From positions 1-51,247 of the forward strand of contig JANXAL010000063.1 in assembly GCA_025062325.1 (NCBI GenBank): a DNA stretch of 51,247 bases, in the 5' to 3' direction. Shown here piece by piece: positions 44,795 through 51,247 of this stretch. The DNA is from Roseiflexus sp. Its GTDB lineage: Bacteria > Chloroflexota > Chloroflexia > Chloroflexales > Roseiflexaceae. The notes beneath the pieces are model-generated. The model did no database searches, was not told the origin of the DNA, and worked only from the letters and a program-made list of their open reading frames with translations. Positions within the stretch are counted from its first letter, which is position 1; every line of letters starts with the position of its first letter. The position numbers and the translations under genes are program-made.

Positions 44795-46363
44795 ATGAGT
44801 TCGACAGAACCGCTCAATTTCATGCCGCTTGATCTGGACACGTTCAGCGGGAGCGAGCGATTCATGGCTGGGACGCGCCTGGGGGCGGCGTTCAGTCAGG
44901 GCATTCGCGCCTACCTGCGTGCTGACTATGCAAGCGCGATTGAGCACTTTAAGGCGGCGCTGATTGCCGCCTACATCGAAGGGGAAGAGCGTGCTCAGAT
45001 CTATGATCGCGAACGCGCGATCATCTATCTCTACATCGGCAATGCGCTGGCGTACCAGGAAGATTGGGAAGGTGCATTGCGCGAGTATCTGGAAGCCGTC
45101 CAGACTGACCCGCAACTGGCAGAGGCGCACTACAATCTGGGGGTGGCATTTGCGGCGCAGGGTCGCCTTGATCGCGCCATTGCTGCGTTCAAGGAAGCCA
45201 TCGAGCACAATCCGCGCCTGTACGAAGCGCACTTCTCGCTCGGGCGCTGCTACCAGCGGCTCGACGATGCCGGGCGCGCATACATTCACTACGACCAGGC
45301 ATGTCAGGCGCGTCCGCAGGCAGCCGAGCCGCGCTACTATATGGGATTGATGCATCAGAGCCATGGCGCGCACGAACTGGCGCAGCGCTGTTTCGCTGAG
45401 GCGCTGCGCGTTGAGCCAACCTTCGTCTCTCCAGAGTTGCAGGACGAAGTGCTCGTCAACCGCTCGGAAGAGGAAGTTGCGCAGTGGTACTACCGGCTCA
45501 GCAACGACCTGAAGCAGCAGGGGTATGAAGAGGAGGCGGAGCGGATCTATCGCGCGCTCTTGCAGTGGCGACCGGAAGAGCACTATGCGCGGTATCTGCT
45601 CGGCAATCTGCTGGCGCGGGCGCGGCGGCTCGACGAGGCGCTCGAAGAGTATGCTCGAATTCCGCCGCAGGATAAGCACTACGTCGATGCGCGCATTCGG
45701 ATCAGCGCCATTCTCAAGTTGCAGAACAAAATGCGCGAGGCGTACGATACCCTCTTCGAGTGCGCCAAACTGCACCCCACGAACGGTCAGTTGTTTCTGA
45801 ACATGGGTAAACTCCTCTACGACATGAACAAGCACGCGGCTGCAGTCAAGGCGTTCGAGCGCGCCGTGCAGTTGCTGCCCAACGATCCGCAGGCGCACTA
45901 TCTGCTCGGGTTCATGTACAACCTCATGGGACGCGAAGGGTGGGCGCTGGCCGCCTGGCGCAAGGCGGTCGAACTGGCGCCGGACGCGCACTCGCTGCGG
46001 TACGACCTCGGCTATATGTATATGCGGCGCAACCGCTACGACCTAGCAGCGAAAGAGTTTGCGCGTGTGCTCCAGTTCTGGCCCGATGACGTCGAAACGA
46101 ACTTTATGCTCGGGTTGTGCTACAAAGAGTTGATGGAACCGGCGCGCGCCATCCCGCTGTTCGAGAAGGTGCTGCGACGTAATCCGCGCCATGTGCAGGC
46201 GCTGTATTACCTGGGCGCGTCCTACCTGCAGATTGGTAACACCTCACTGGGCAAAGCCTATCTCCGGCGCTACGACTACCTGGTGAGCCAGGAACAGGCA
46301 GGCGCGTCCGCGTCGCATCACGCCATGCGGCAGCGCAGCGTTGGCATGGTGGGTTCATCGTAA
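44795..46363 (+). CDS. large TPR-repeat scaffold protein
   Basis: The 522-aa product is almost wholly tetratricopeptide repeats, about ten from residue 60 to the end. Examples are AEAHYNLGVAFAAQGRLDRA, YEAHFSLGRCYQRLDDAGRA, AHYLLGFMYNLMGREGWALA and ETNFMLGLCYKELMEPARAI. It has no signal peptide or membrane segment, so it is probably a cytoplasmic scaffold. Its place between the phosphatase and the anti-sigma-like kinase, with only 15 bp to the latter, suggests that it binds components of this module. Confidence 0.82.
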   Translation: MSSTEPLNFMPLDLDTFSGSERFMAGTRLGAAFSQGIRAYLRADYASAIEHFKAALIAAYIEGEERAQIYDRERAIIYLYIGNALAYQEDWEGALREYLEAVQTDPQLAEAHYNLGVAFAAQGRLDRAIAAFKEAIEHNPRLYEAHFSLGRCYQRLDDAGRAYIHYDQACQARPQAAEPRYYMGLMHQSHGAHELAQRCFAEALRVEPTFVSPELQDEVLVNRSEEEVAQWYYRLSNDLKQQGYEEEAERIYRALLQWRPEEHYARYLLGNLLARARRLDEALEEYARIPPQDKHYVDARIRISAILKLQNKMREAYDTLFECAKLHPTNGQLFLNMGKLLYDMNKHAAAVKAFERAVQLLPNDPQAHYLLGFMYNLMGREGWALAAWRKAVELAPDAHSLRYDLGYMYMRRNRYDLAAKEFARVLQFWPDDVETNFMLGLCYKELMEPARAIPLFEKVLRRNPRHVQALYYLGASYLQIGNTSLGKAYLRRYDYLVSQEQAGASASHHAMRQRSVGMVGSS

Positions 46364-46378
46364 GCGTTGAGGAGCGAC

Positions 46379-46819
46379 ATGTCCATGCATCAAGTCCTAG
46401 TGAACATTCCGTCCGTGCCCATATTCGAACGTGTCGTTCGCGCCAGCGCCGATGAGGTTGGGCGTGCGCTCGGGTTCAGCGCCGAGCGCGTCGAAGACTT
46501 GAAGCTGGCGGTTAGCGAGGCGGTGAACAATGCCATCGATCACGGCAACAAGCGTCAGCCCGGTAAGCTGGTGGAAGTCGTCTTTGCGCTCCATAGCGAT
46601 AAGCTTGAAGTCCACGTGACCGACGAGGGCGGCGGTGTCGAAATGGTCGATTTCTCCCGGAAAGTCATTGACGATCAGAATCTCGATGCAGGTATGCATC
46701 GCGGCTTTGGCATGTACCTGATCAGCGCCCTGGTTGATGACTGCGAAGTGAATTCGTCACAGTCAGGCACAACGTTGACACTACGTCTCTATCGGAGGAA
46801 CCAGGACCATGACGAATGA
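46379..46819 (+). CDS. RsbW-like anti-sigma factor/serine kinase
   Basis: The 146-aa product is a GHKL-type kinase: LKLAVSEAVNNAIDHGNKRQ is the N-box, VTDEGGGVEM the G1-box and HRGFGMYLISALVDD the G2-box. It would phosphorylate the STAS protein and hold a sigma factor or other partner. A GAGGAG box precedes ATG 46379; ATG 46385 and TTG 46367 are in-frame alternatives. It overlaps the following STAS gene by 11 bp, so the two are translated together. Its sigma partner is not adjacent; the nearest sigma-like gene is at 12532-13179. Confidence 0.88.
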   Translation: MSMHQVLVNIPSVPIFERVVRASADEVGRALGFSAERVEDLKLAVSEAVNNAIDHGNKRQPGKLVEVVFALHSDKLEVHVTDEGGGVEMVDFSRKVIDDQNLDAGMHRGFGMYLISALVDDCEVNSSQSGTTLTLRLYRRNQDHDE

Positions 46820-47153
46820 GATGAGCGAAGTGATCCGCCGGGAAGAATTCGGCGATGTCGCGGTGCTGCACATTATGACGAATAGCGTCGATGCGGTGTC
46901 GGCGAGCGCCATCGAAGCCGTCGCTACGGCGACAACGATGCGCCCGATCACTGTCCTTGATTTTGCCAATGTGTCTTTCATTAATTCAGCGGGCATCTCT
47001 GCCCTGCTCAAGTTTGTTGTGTCAGCAAAGAAGTCTGGCTATACACTGTATGCAATGAATGTGACTCCGCACCACCAGAAGGTCTTCAAGATGGTCGAGA
47101 TGTCACGCTATATGCCCCCCATTGAAGAGCGCGACCTGGCGGCGTATCGGTAA
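46809..47153 (+). CDS. STAS-domain anti-anti-sigma factor (RsbV-like)
   Basis: The 114-aa product is a single STAS domain with the phosphorylatable serine in SFINSAGISALL and FANVSF just before. When dephosphorylated by the SpoIIE-type phosphatase it would bind the RsbW-like kinase and release its partner. GGAGGAACCAGGACC precedes the ATG, inside the end of the kinase gene. This is the last gene of the chemosensory and partner-switching cluster. Confidence 0.88.
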   Translation: MTNEMSEVIRREEFGDVAVLHIMTNSVDAVSASAIEAVATATTMRPITVLDFANVSFINSAGISALLKFVVSAKKSGYTLYAMNVTPHHQKVFKMVEMSRYMPPIEERDLAAYR

Positions 47154-47202
47154 CGAGGCGAGAGGCGAGAGGCGAGAGGGAGTTGCAGGTAAGAACGTTG
47201 AC

Positions 47203-47225
47203 GAGACGTTGCGCCGCAACGTCTC
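47203..47225 (+). terminator. perfect 11-bp palindromic hairpin after the STAS gene
   Basis: GAGACGTTGCG (47203-47213) and CGCAACGTCTC (47215-47225) pair fully around a single base. It lies 50 bp after the last gene of the cluster. There is no T run, so it may be a repeat element that also acts as a terminator. Confidence 0.4.
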
Positions 47226-47607
47226 ATTACCCTGTTGCACCGCCACGTCTTGTGGCATCGTTGTGAGAGGGAAGGGGCGCGCCGTTAGTGCGCTCGGTTG
47301 CGCAGCCATGCGCCTGTACGAGTGCTCCGCATTGCGCAGGTTGAGCGCGGAGAAGTGGCAGACATGGGCGCGAGGCGTGAGGCGACCGGGCGCCGCTGGC
47401 GCGCCGTTGTATCGCACCAGTGCGGTGCAGGTGCACGATGATAGGTATGCGTATGGCGACAGCGCCCCTTGCAGGTTCAGCGCAGGAGAGGCGCTCCCTC
47501 AGTAGACCTCGCGAGTAAGGTTTTCTTTAGCGGACCCATGCGTCGCATCGCCCCTCTCAGGCATCAAGATGTCTCCCGCATGCGGAGGAAGGGGGCAGAT
47601 CCACGAG

Positions 47608-47684
47608 TGGAGATTTTTCGGCAAGCCTCCGTGTTGCATCTTGAGCGTCAGGATGCGTAACCTTCCCCTCGTGGGAGAAGAGGG
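47608..47684. repeat. dispersed repeat R1 (copy B, diverged)
   Basis: GAGATTTTTCGGCAAGCCTC, then TTGAGCGTCAGGATGCGTAA and the CCCTC..GTGGGAG hairpin remnant match copy A with small deletions. Confidence 0.6.
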
Positions 47685-47796
47685 TTGGCTCACAAGGGTA
47701 GATTTTTCCGGCACGCCCATAAAGAGGAGAAATATCCGGGACGCCTGTGCTGCCGGTCTGTGCGTTCTCTGAGCTTTGGTTCTCGGATCTTAGCGC

Positions 47797-48917
47797 TCAT
47801 CCTCTCTTCCGCGCTACGTAGAACGCCACGCCGCCGTCATTGACGACGAAAACGGTATCGGTTGAAGGGCGATGGAGCAGGAAGCCGCGCTGAAAGCGCC
47901 GATAGCCGCCGGTTTCGCCCTGCTCCGGTTCGATGGCCCACCCCAATCTGGCGCGCACGTCGGCGTTTCGTCCCCATAGATAGCCAAAGCCGCGTTCGGG
48001 GGCATACAGTCCGGAAGGCGGCGGTTCAGAAATGTCCGTGGGGGCTCCTTCGCTCCACTCATCAGCGAAACGCTGCCAGGTCCAGCGTTGCGGATCGGCG
48101 GGATCAGGAACGAAGACAAAGATCTCACCCGGAGCAATGGCATCGCCAGCGAATTGGCTGACCCATAGCATCATGCCGCGCTCAAAACGCTGAACAGCGA
48201 GCGGCGCGGGGCGCAACCCAATGTTCGTGACAAGAACTAGTTCGCGCGACGTCGCAATCGGGCAGCCGAGCAACGCCCGGTAAGCGTAGGCTACCGGCTC
48301 GTACTCCGCCAGAAGCGGGACGCAACCATCGATACGCATCACTTCAACTCCCAATCGTCCTAGAAGCACCTCGTAGGGCGTACCGGCAAGTTCTGCGTGA
48401 TACTCCATCCGCCGGCGCTCGAAGTATTGCACCGGGTAGATGCGTCCCTCAATCTCTTCCTCAAAGCGTTCCGTGATCGGGTAGCCGAAGCGCTCCAAAC
48501 CACCGCGCGTGCGCCAGTGGCTCAGGAATGGCTCGCATACCTGGTGACCGGTCACTGCGAAGTAGGCGCACCCCGGCGCTGCCTGCGCTACGGTCGGGAA
48601 CGTCTGCCAGGGACAGCCCTGCAATTCCAGGTGCCGCGCCCTAGGCGTCCAGCGGTCACGCGCCCGTCCGCCTGAATCTCCAGACGGTCGCGCTCGAACC
48701 ACTGCACCGTCAGCATGCGATCCTCGACCATTGCGGTTCGTTGAGCGCTGCTCGGCAAGCCGAATGTGCTCAAACCGCCATTCCGCCTCCAGTAAGCCAG
48801 GATCGGTCCAGAAATGCAATAGCCGGTCTCGCGGAAGCATTGCTCGCGGCTGGCGGCAACGCCACTCTGCGGGATCAGGATAACGCTCAGGAAGAGGAAC
48901 AGTGTGAGGCGTTTCAT
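47797..48917 (-). pseudogene. secreted protein with duplicated domain, frameshifted
   Basis: A gene starts at ATG 48917 with a signal peptide (MKRLTLFLFLSVILIPQSGV) and a first domain with CFRETGYCISGPILAYWRRN, GGLSTFGLPSSA and LTVQWFERDRLEI. It leaves its frame near 48647 (after VTAGRLG) and continues in the next frame with a second copy of the domain: GHQVCEPFLSHWRTRGGLER, FGYPITERFEEE and PVQYFERRRMEYH, then PYEVLLGRLG. One missing base explains the shift. The stop is at 47797. The remaining 250 residues are probably beta-rich. Proteins of this type are common secreted or cell-wall proteins in Chloroflexi, with no known function. The frame upstream of 48917 to 49179 is R1 repeat and not coding. 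Confidence 0.6.
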
Positions 48918-49120
48918 AGCATTCTCCGGGGGTGTTCAAGAGAGTCCGCTTGTATCTGGCGGGGTCATCTGTAGAAAAGAACGTTTCTCGCAAGCATTCT
49001 CTCTCATCGAAGGAACACGAATTCGCATGGACGCAATAGATGCACGCGGATCTGCTGGTAGGAGACGCCACGCCGTCCCGATCCATCTCGATCCGCAGTG
49101 GTCCCTGTGCTCTCTCAGGA

Positions 49121-49219
49121 ATGGATTTGTCGGCAAGTCCTTCCGTTGCATCGCCCGTTTTGAGCGTGAGGATGCGCAAACTCCCCCTTCTCCCCTGGAG
49201 GGAGCGGGGGGCAGGGGGT
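49121..49219. repeat. dispersed repeat R1 (copy C)
   Basis: GGCAAGTCCTTCCGTTGCAT, GCATCGCCCGTTTTGAGCG, AACTCCCCCTTCTCCCCTGG and the matching G-rich arm are present, nearly identical to copy E at the end of the window. Confidence 0.7.
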
Positions 49220-49345
49220 GAGGAGACGCCCCCACCCCCGCATTCCCTGGCGCACCCTCACTCCTGGCCCCGCTCGCACCCCCACCCCCGGCCCCGCTCG
49301 CACCCCCACCCCTGCCCCTCCCCCATCAAGGGGGAGGGGTGACTA
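49220..49345. repeat. C-rich low-complexity repeat (CCCCGCTCGCACCCCCACCC units)
   Basis: GGCCCCGCTCGCACCCCCAC occurs twice in tandem, followed by a CCCCTCCCCC..GGGGGAGGGG hairpin. The beginning, GACGCCCCCACCCCCGCATT, recurs on the right of the IS element at 50855, with the same downstream sequence. Confidence 0.6.
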
Positions 49346-49383
49346 CGCCCCCCGCTCCCCGCGTGGGAGCGGGGGGCGGCTCA

Positions 49384-49505
49384 CAGGCGGAGATTTTTTG
49401 GCAAGCCCTTCCGTCGCCTCGTCCATTGTGCGCGTCAGGACGCCCTACCTCCCCCTGCTCCCCTGGTGGGAGAAGGGGGAAGGGGGGAAGGGGGGATGAG
49501 GGGCA
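49384..49505. repeat. dispersed repeat R1 (copy D)
   Basis: GAGATTTTTTGGCAAGCCCT leads into a diverged core and the CTCCCC..GGGAGAAGGGGG hairpin, followed by AAGGGGGGATGAGGGG as in copy A. Confidence 0.65.
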
Positions 49506-49578
49506 AAAGGTCGTCGGGATGCGGCAAAGCCGCTTCGCACCCCAAAATCCTCCGCTTGAGAGGGGGGGCAGGGGGTGA

Positions 49579-49589
49579 GGAGACGCCCC
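49579..49589. repeat. 11-bp target-site duplication, left copy
   Basis: GGAGACGCCCC is repeated exactly at 50851-50861 on the other side of the IS element. Confidence 0.8.
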
Positions 49590-50850
49590 GTCAAAGGATG
49601 TCACTTGGACATCTATTATCCTACACGGAAACGTGAAACAATACTGGTAACGGTAAGGTGTAACTTGCTCGATGCTCTTTCCACCCCACCCCCAATTGAA
49701 AGAAGCTGAAATGCCATTGGCGCGCACTCCCATCATCAATGATGCGCCGGTAGCCCCGTTTGACCACCCAGCGCCCGACGCTGACCAACCAGAGATAGGC
49801 GAGCGCCAGCACCAACAGCAACTGGACGACCCGCTTGGTGTCCGTCAAGCCGCTCTGATCCAGGTGAAAGCCGCCGCTTTGCCAATCGCGAAAGACCGTC
49901 TCAATCCACATCCGGCGCTTGCCATATGCTTTTGTCTGCGCCGTGGCCGGCAGATTGGTCATAACGGCGTGCAACACGATCTTGCCATCATCATCGCGTT
50001 CCCGCCACGCCAGGACGTTGACCGGCCCATAGCGCTGCTCCTGGCCGAGATAGACCTGCGCCAGATAGGTCACCGGCGAGGCGCGATGGCGCCGTTTCCG
50101 TCCGGTGGCTGTTTGCGGCGGCAACGCCGTGACGTGATCGGCCAAGGGACGCCCGTCCACATGCGGTTCGGCGCTCGCGTAGACCCAGATCTGGCCGCGA
50201 ATGCCCAGCATGGCATCATACCCCTGCGCCCGCAACCAGCCAAACAGCTCCGGCGAGCGAAACTCGCTATCGCCGTGGACGCTCATCCGCACGTCTGGCG
50301 GCAACCGCGTCACGGCGGTTTGGCGGAGTTCCTGTTGCTCGCGCGGATTGCTCGACCCGCGATGCGGCAATGCGCACCAGACCAGCGGGATTGAGCGACG
50401 CCGGAACCCCACGCTGACCACCAGGATGGTGTGTTGGTTGCGCAGCAGCACGCGGTCCAGCAGCAGTTGCACCCGCTGACCGCGCAACCCATGGAGCGCG
50501 TGTTGCACCAGCGGATGGTAATGGCTGGGTTGGGTGATCCGTTCATTATCCAGCCAGCGGCGCAGGCGCTGCTCTTTGGCCAGGGCGGTGGTGTCGAGCG
50601 GCATCGCGCGGGCGATTTTGGCCAATTGACTACTCATACTCTGCACGACACCGACGAGGACCAGGCTCAGGGTATCGAGCTGACTCGCCAACGCCTGCGG
50701 CAGATGCTGCGCCAAACGGGCGCGTGTGCTAAGATAGAGCGGTGAGGTGGGCATGGAATGCTCCTTTCGCGTGATCAGTTTTTGGCACGCACGATCATAC
50801 GCAATTGGCGCATTCTGTCCACCTCCGTTTGTCAAGTGACATCCTTTGAC
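49590..50850 (-). mobile_element. IS4-type insertion sequence, 1261 bp
   Basis: The element is bounded by perfect 18-bp terminal inverted repeats, GTCAAAGGATGTCACTTG (49590-49607) and its complement (50833-50850), and by an 11-bp target duplication (GGAGACGCCCC). It holds one transposase gene on the minus strand. The length, repeat size and duplication length fit the IS4 family. Perfect ends and duplication indicate a recent insertion. It landed in a copy of the C-rich repeat also seen at 49220. Confidence 0.9.
49621..50754 (-). CDS. IS4-family DDE transposase
   Basis: The 377-aa product has DDE motifs: LLLDRVLLR with the first aspartate, SVHGDSEFRSPELFGWLRAQ with the second, and the YREK-like WIETVFRDWQSGGFHLDQ with the glutamate. 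The order and spacing fit IS4-type transposases. ATG 50754 (MPTSPLYLSTR) has AAAGGAG six bases before it; the frame is open 27 codons further upstream but that part lies close to the terminal repeat. The stop is 31 bp from the left terminal repeat. It looks intact. Confidence 0.9.
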   Translation of the reverse strand: MPTSPLYLSTRARLAQHLPQALASQLDTLSLVLVGVVQSMSSQLAKIARAMPLDTTALAKEQRLRRWLDNERITQPSHYHPLVQHALHGLRGQRVQLLLDRVLLRNQHTILVVSVGFRRRSIPLVWCALPHRGSSNPREQQELRQTAVTRLPPDVRMSVHGDSEFRSPELFGWLRAQGYDAMLGIRGQIWVYASAEPHVDGRPLADHVTALPPQTATGRKRRHRASPVTYLAQVYLGQEQRYGPVNVLAWRERDDDGKIVLHAVMTNLPATAQTKAYGKRRMWIETVFRDWQSGGFHLDQSGLTDTKRVVQLLLVLALAYLWLVSVGRWVVKRGYRRIIDDGSARQWHFSFFQLGVGWKEHRASYTLPLPVLFHVSV

Positions 50851-50861
50851 GGAGACGCCCC
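50851..50861. repeat. 11-bp target-site duplication, right copy
   Basis: This exact GGAGACGCCCC copy follows the right terminal repeat directly. Confidence 0.8.
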
Positions 50862-51170
50862 CACCCCCGCATTCCCCGGCGCGCCCTCACCCCTGGCCCC
50901 GCTCGCACCCCCACACCCAAACTGCCTGCGCGATTCGCGTCACTCCCGCGCACAAATACCCCGCGCCCCGGCCGGCCCGGCGGGGGGCCCGGCGGCGGCG
51001 CGCGGGCCCCCCCCCGACCGCGTCGCCGGCGCTCGCGCGGTTGCCGCCCCCCCCCCCTCCCCCACACAAACCCCCCCACCGCCACCCCCCACACCCCCCC
51101 GGGGGGGGGGGGGGTTGGGGGGGGTCGGCAGCAACCAACCCCCCTCTCCCCCGATGGGAGCGGGGGGCAG
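50862..51170. repeat. C/G-rich low-complexity tract
   Basis: CCACCCCCGCATTCCCCGGC and GCTCGCACCCCCAC continue the C-rich repeat interrupted by the IS. From about 50995 the sequence becomes long homopolymers, including C7 then G14 at 51094-51114 and G8 at 51117-51124. No gene is present; open frames here are artefacts of composition. Confidence 0.5.
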
Positions 51171-51247
51171 CTCACAGGTGGAGATTTTTCCGGCCAGCCC
51201 TTCTGTTGCATCGCCCGTTTTGAGCGTCAGGAGACGCAAACTCCCCC
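51171..51247. repeat. dispersed repeat R1 (copy E, cut by the window edge)
   Basis: GAGATTTTTCCGGCCAGCCC, GCATCGCCCGTTTTGAGCG and AGACGCAAACTCCCCC match copy C closely. The hairpin lies beyond the window. Confidence 0.7.

Larger units (their letters stand above)
47154..47796. other. repeat-rich intergenic region
   Basis: This 643-bp gap starts with three tandem GAGGCGA units (47155-47180). A near-perfect 23-nt palindrome, GAGACGTTGCG then CGCAACGTCTC, lies at 47203-47225 and may end the transcript of the chemosensory cluster. A diverged R1 relative is at about 47512-47595, R1 copy B at 47608-47684 and the start of a further copy at 47698-47720. No gene is convincing here. Confidence 0.5.

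Noticed and set aside
48918-49179. Upstream extension of the secreted-protein frame (MRILTLKTGDATEGLA)
   Set aside because: It is translated repeat R1, and the true signal peptide begins in another frame at 48917.
50795-51239. Glycine- and proline-rich open frames at the right edge
   Set aside because: They result from C/G homopolymers and a repeat copy, with no start signals.

Overview
The window reads as chromosome of a GC-rich filamentous member of the Chloroflexi. A Roseiflexus-like anoxygenic phototroph is my best guess, inferred from gene content and from the many short dispersed intergenic repeats; there is no rRNA, tRNA or CRISPR array to confirm it. Two exact 16-bp parS-type palindromes (3345-3360 and 28962-28977) and gyrB suggest that the replication origin is not far away.

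Layout. 1-209 is the 5' end of typA/bipA (minus strand). 709-7875 carries a large SARP/BTAD-type ATPase regulator, a metallo-beta-lactamase-fold hydrolase that overlaps it, and a membrane Ser/Thr kinase whose repeated C-terminal domain has been put out of frame. 7876-8211 is a repeat field. 8212-13179 (minus) is the most unusual locus: a sigma-like factor, an XRE-type HTH protein and a 1179-aa protein that joins an ImmA/IrrE metallopeptidase to a UvrD-like helicase and a degenerate RecB/AddB-type nuclease domain with its Fe-S cysteines kept. On the plus strand follow a DUF4258-like small protein, a DNA2/UPF1-like SF1 helicase with a near-consensus promoter, and a second UvrD-like helicase whose N-terminal NERD-like domain is broken by two +1 shifts. 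Three SF1 helicases in 10 kb look like a DNA-repair or defence neighbourhood.

18233-30586 is mixed: a DUF2892 membrane protein, a membrane STAS regulator, a Uma2 nuclease-like protein, a secreted M23-type protein, gyrB, two membrane proteins of unknown function, an McrB-like ATPase without a visible McrC, one parS site and purB. 30775-34699 (minus) is a tightly overlapping cydD-cydC-DUF454 operon behind a good sigma-70 promoter.

35001-47153 is a chemosensory cluster, all on the plus strand: two CheW, a multi-pass MCP, a CheA-REC hybrid, a CheY-like receiver, CheB, CheR with TPRs, a SpoIIE/PP2C phosphatase, a large TPR protein, an RsbW-like kinase and an RsbV-like STAS protein. It joins a chemotaxis-type signalling core to a partner-switching module. 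I see no flagellar genes, so the output may be surface motility or gene expression.

47154-51247 is a degraded, repeat-rich tail: a frameshifted secreted protein, at least four copies of a dispersed element with a C/G-rich hairpin, a fresh IS4-type insertion (1261 bp, 18-bp terminal inverted repeats, 11-bp target duplication) and a homopolymer C/G tract that may be poorly assembled.
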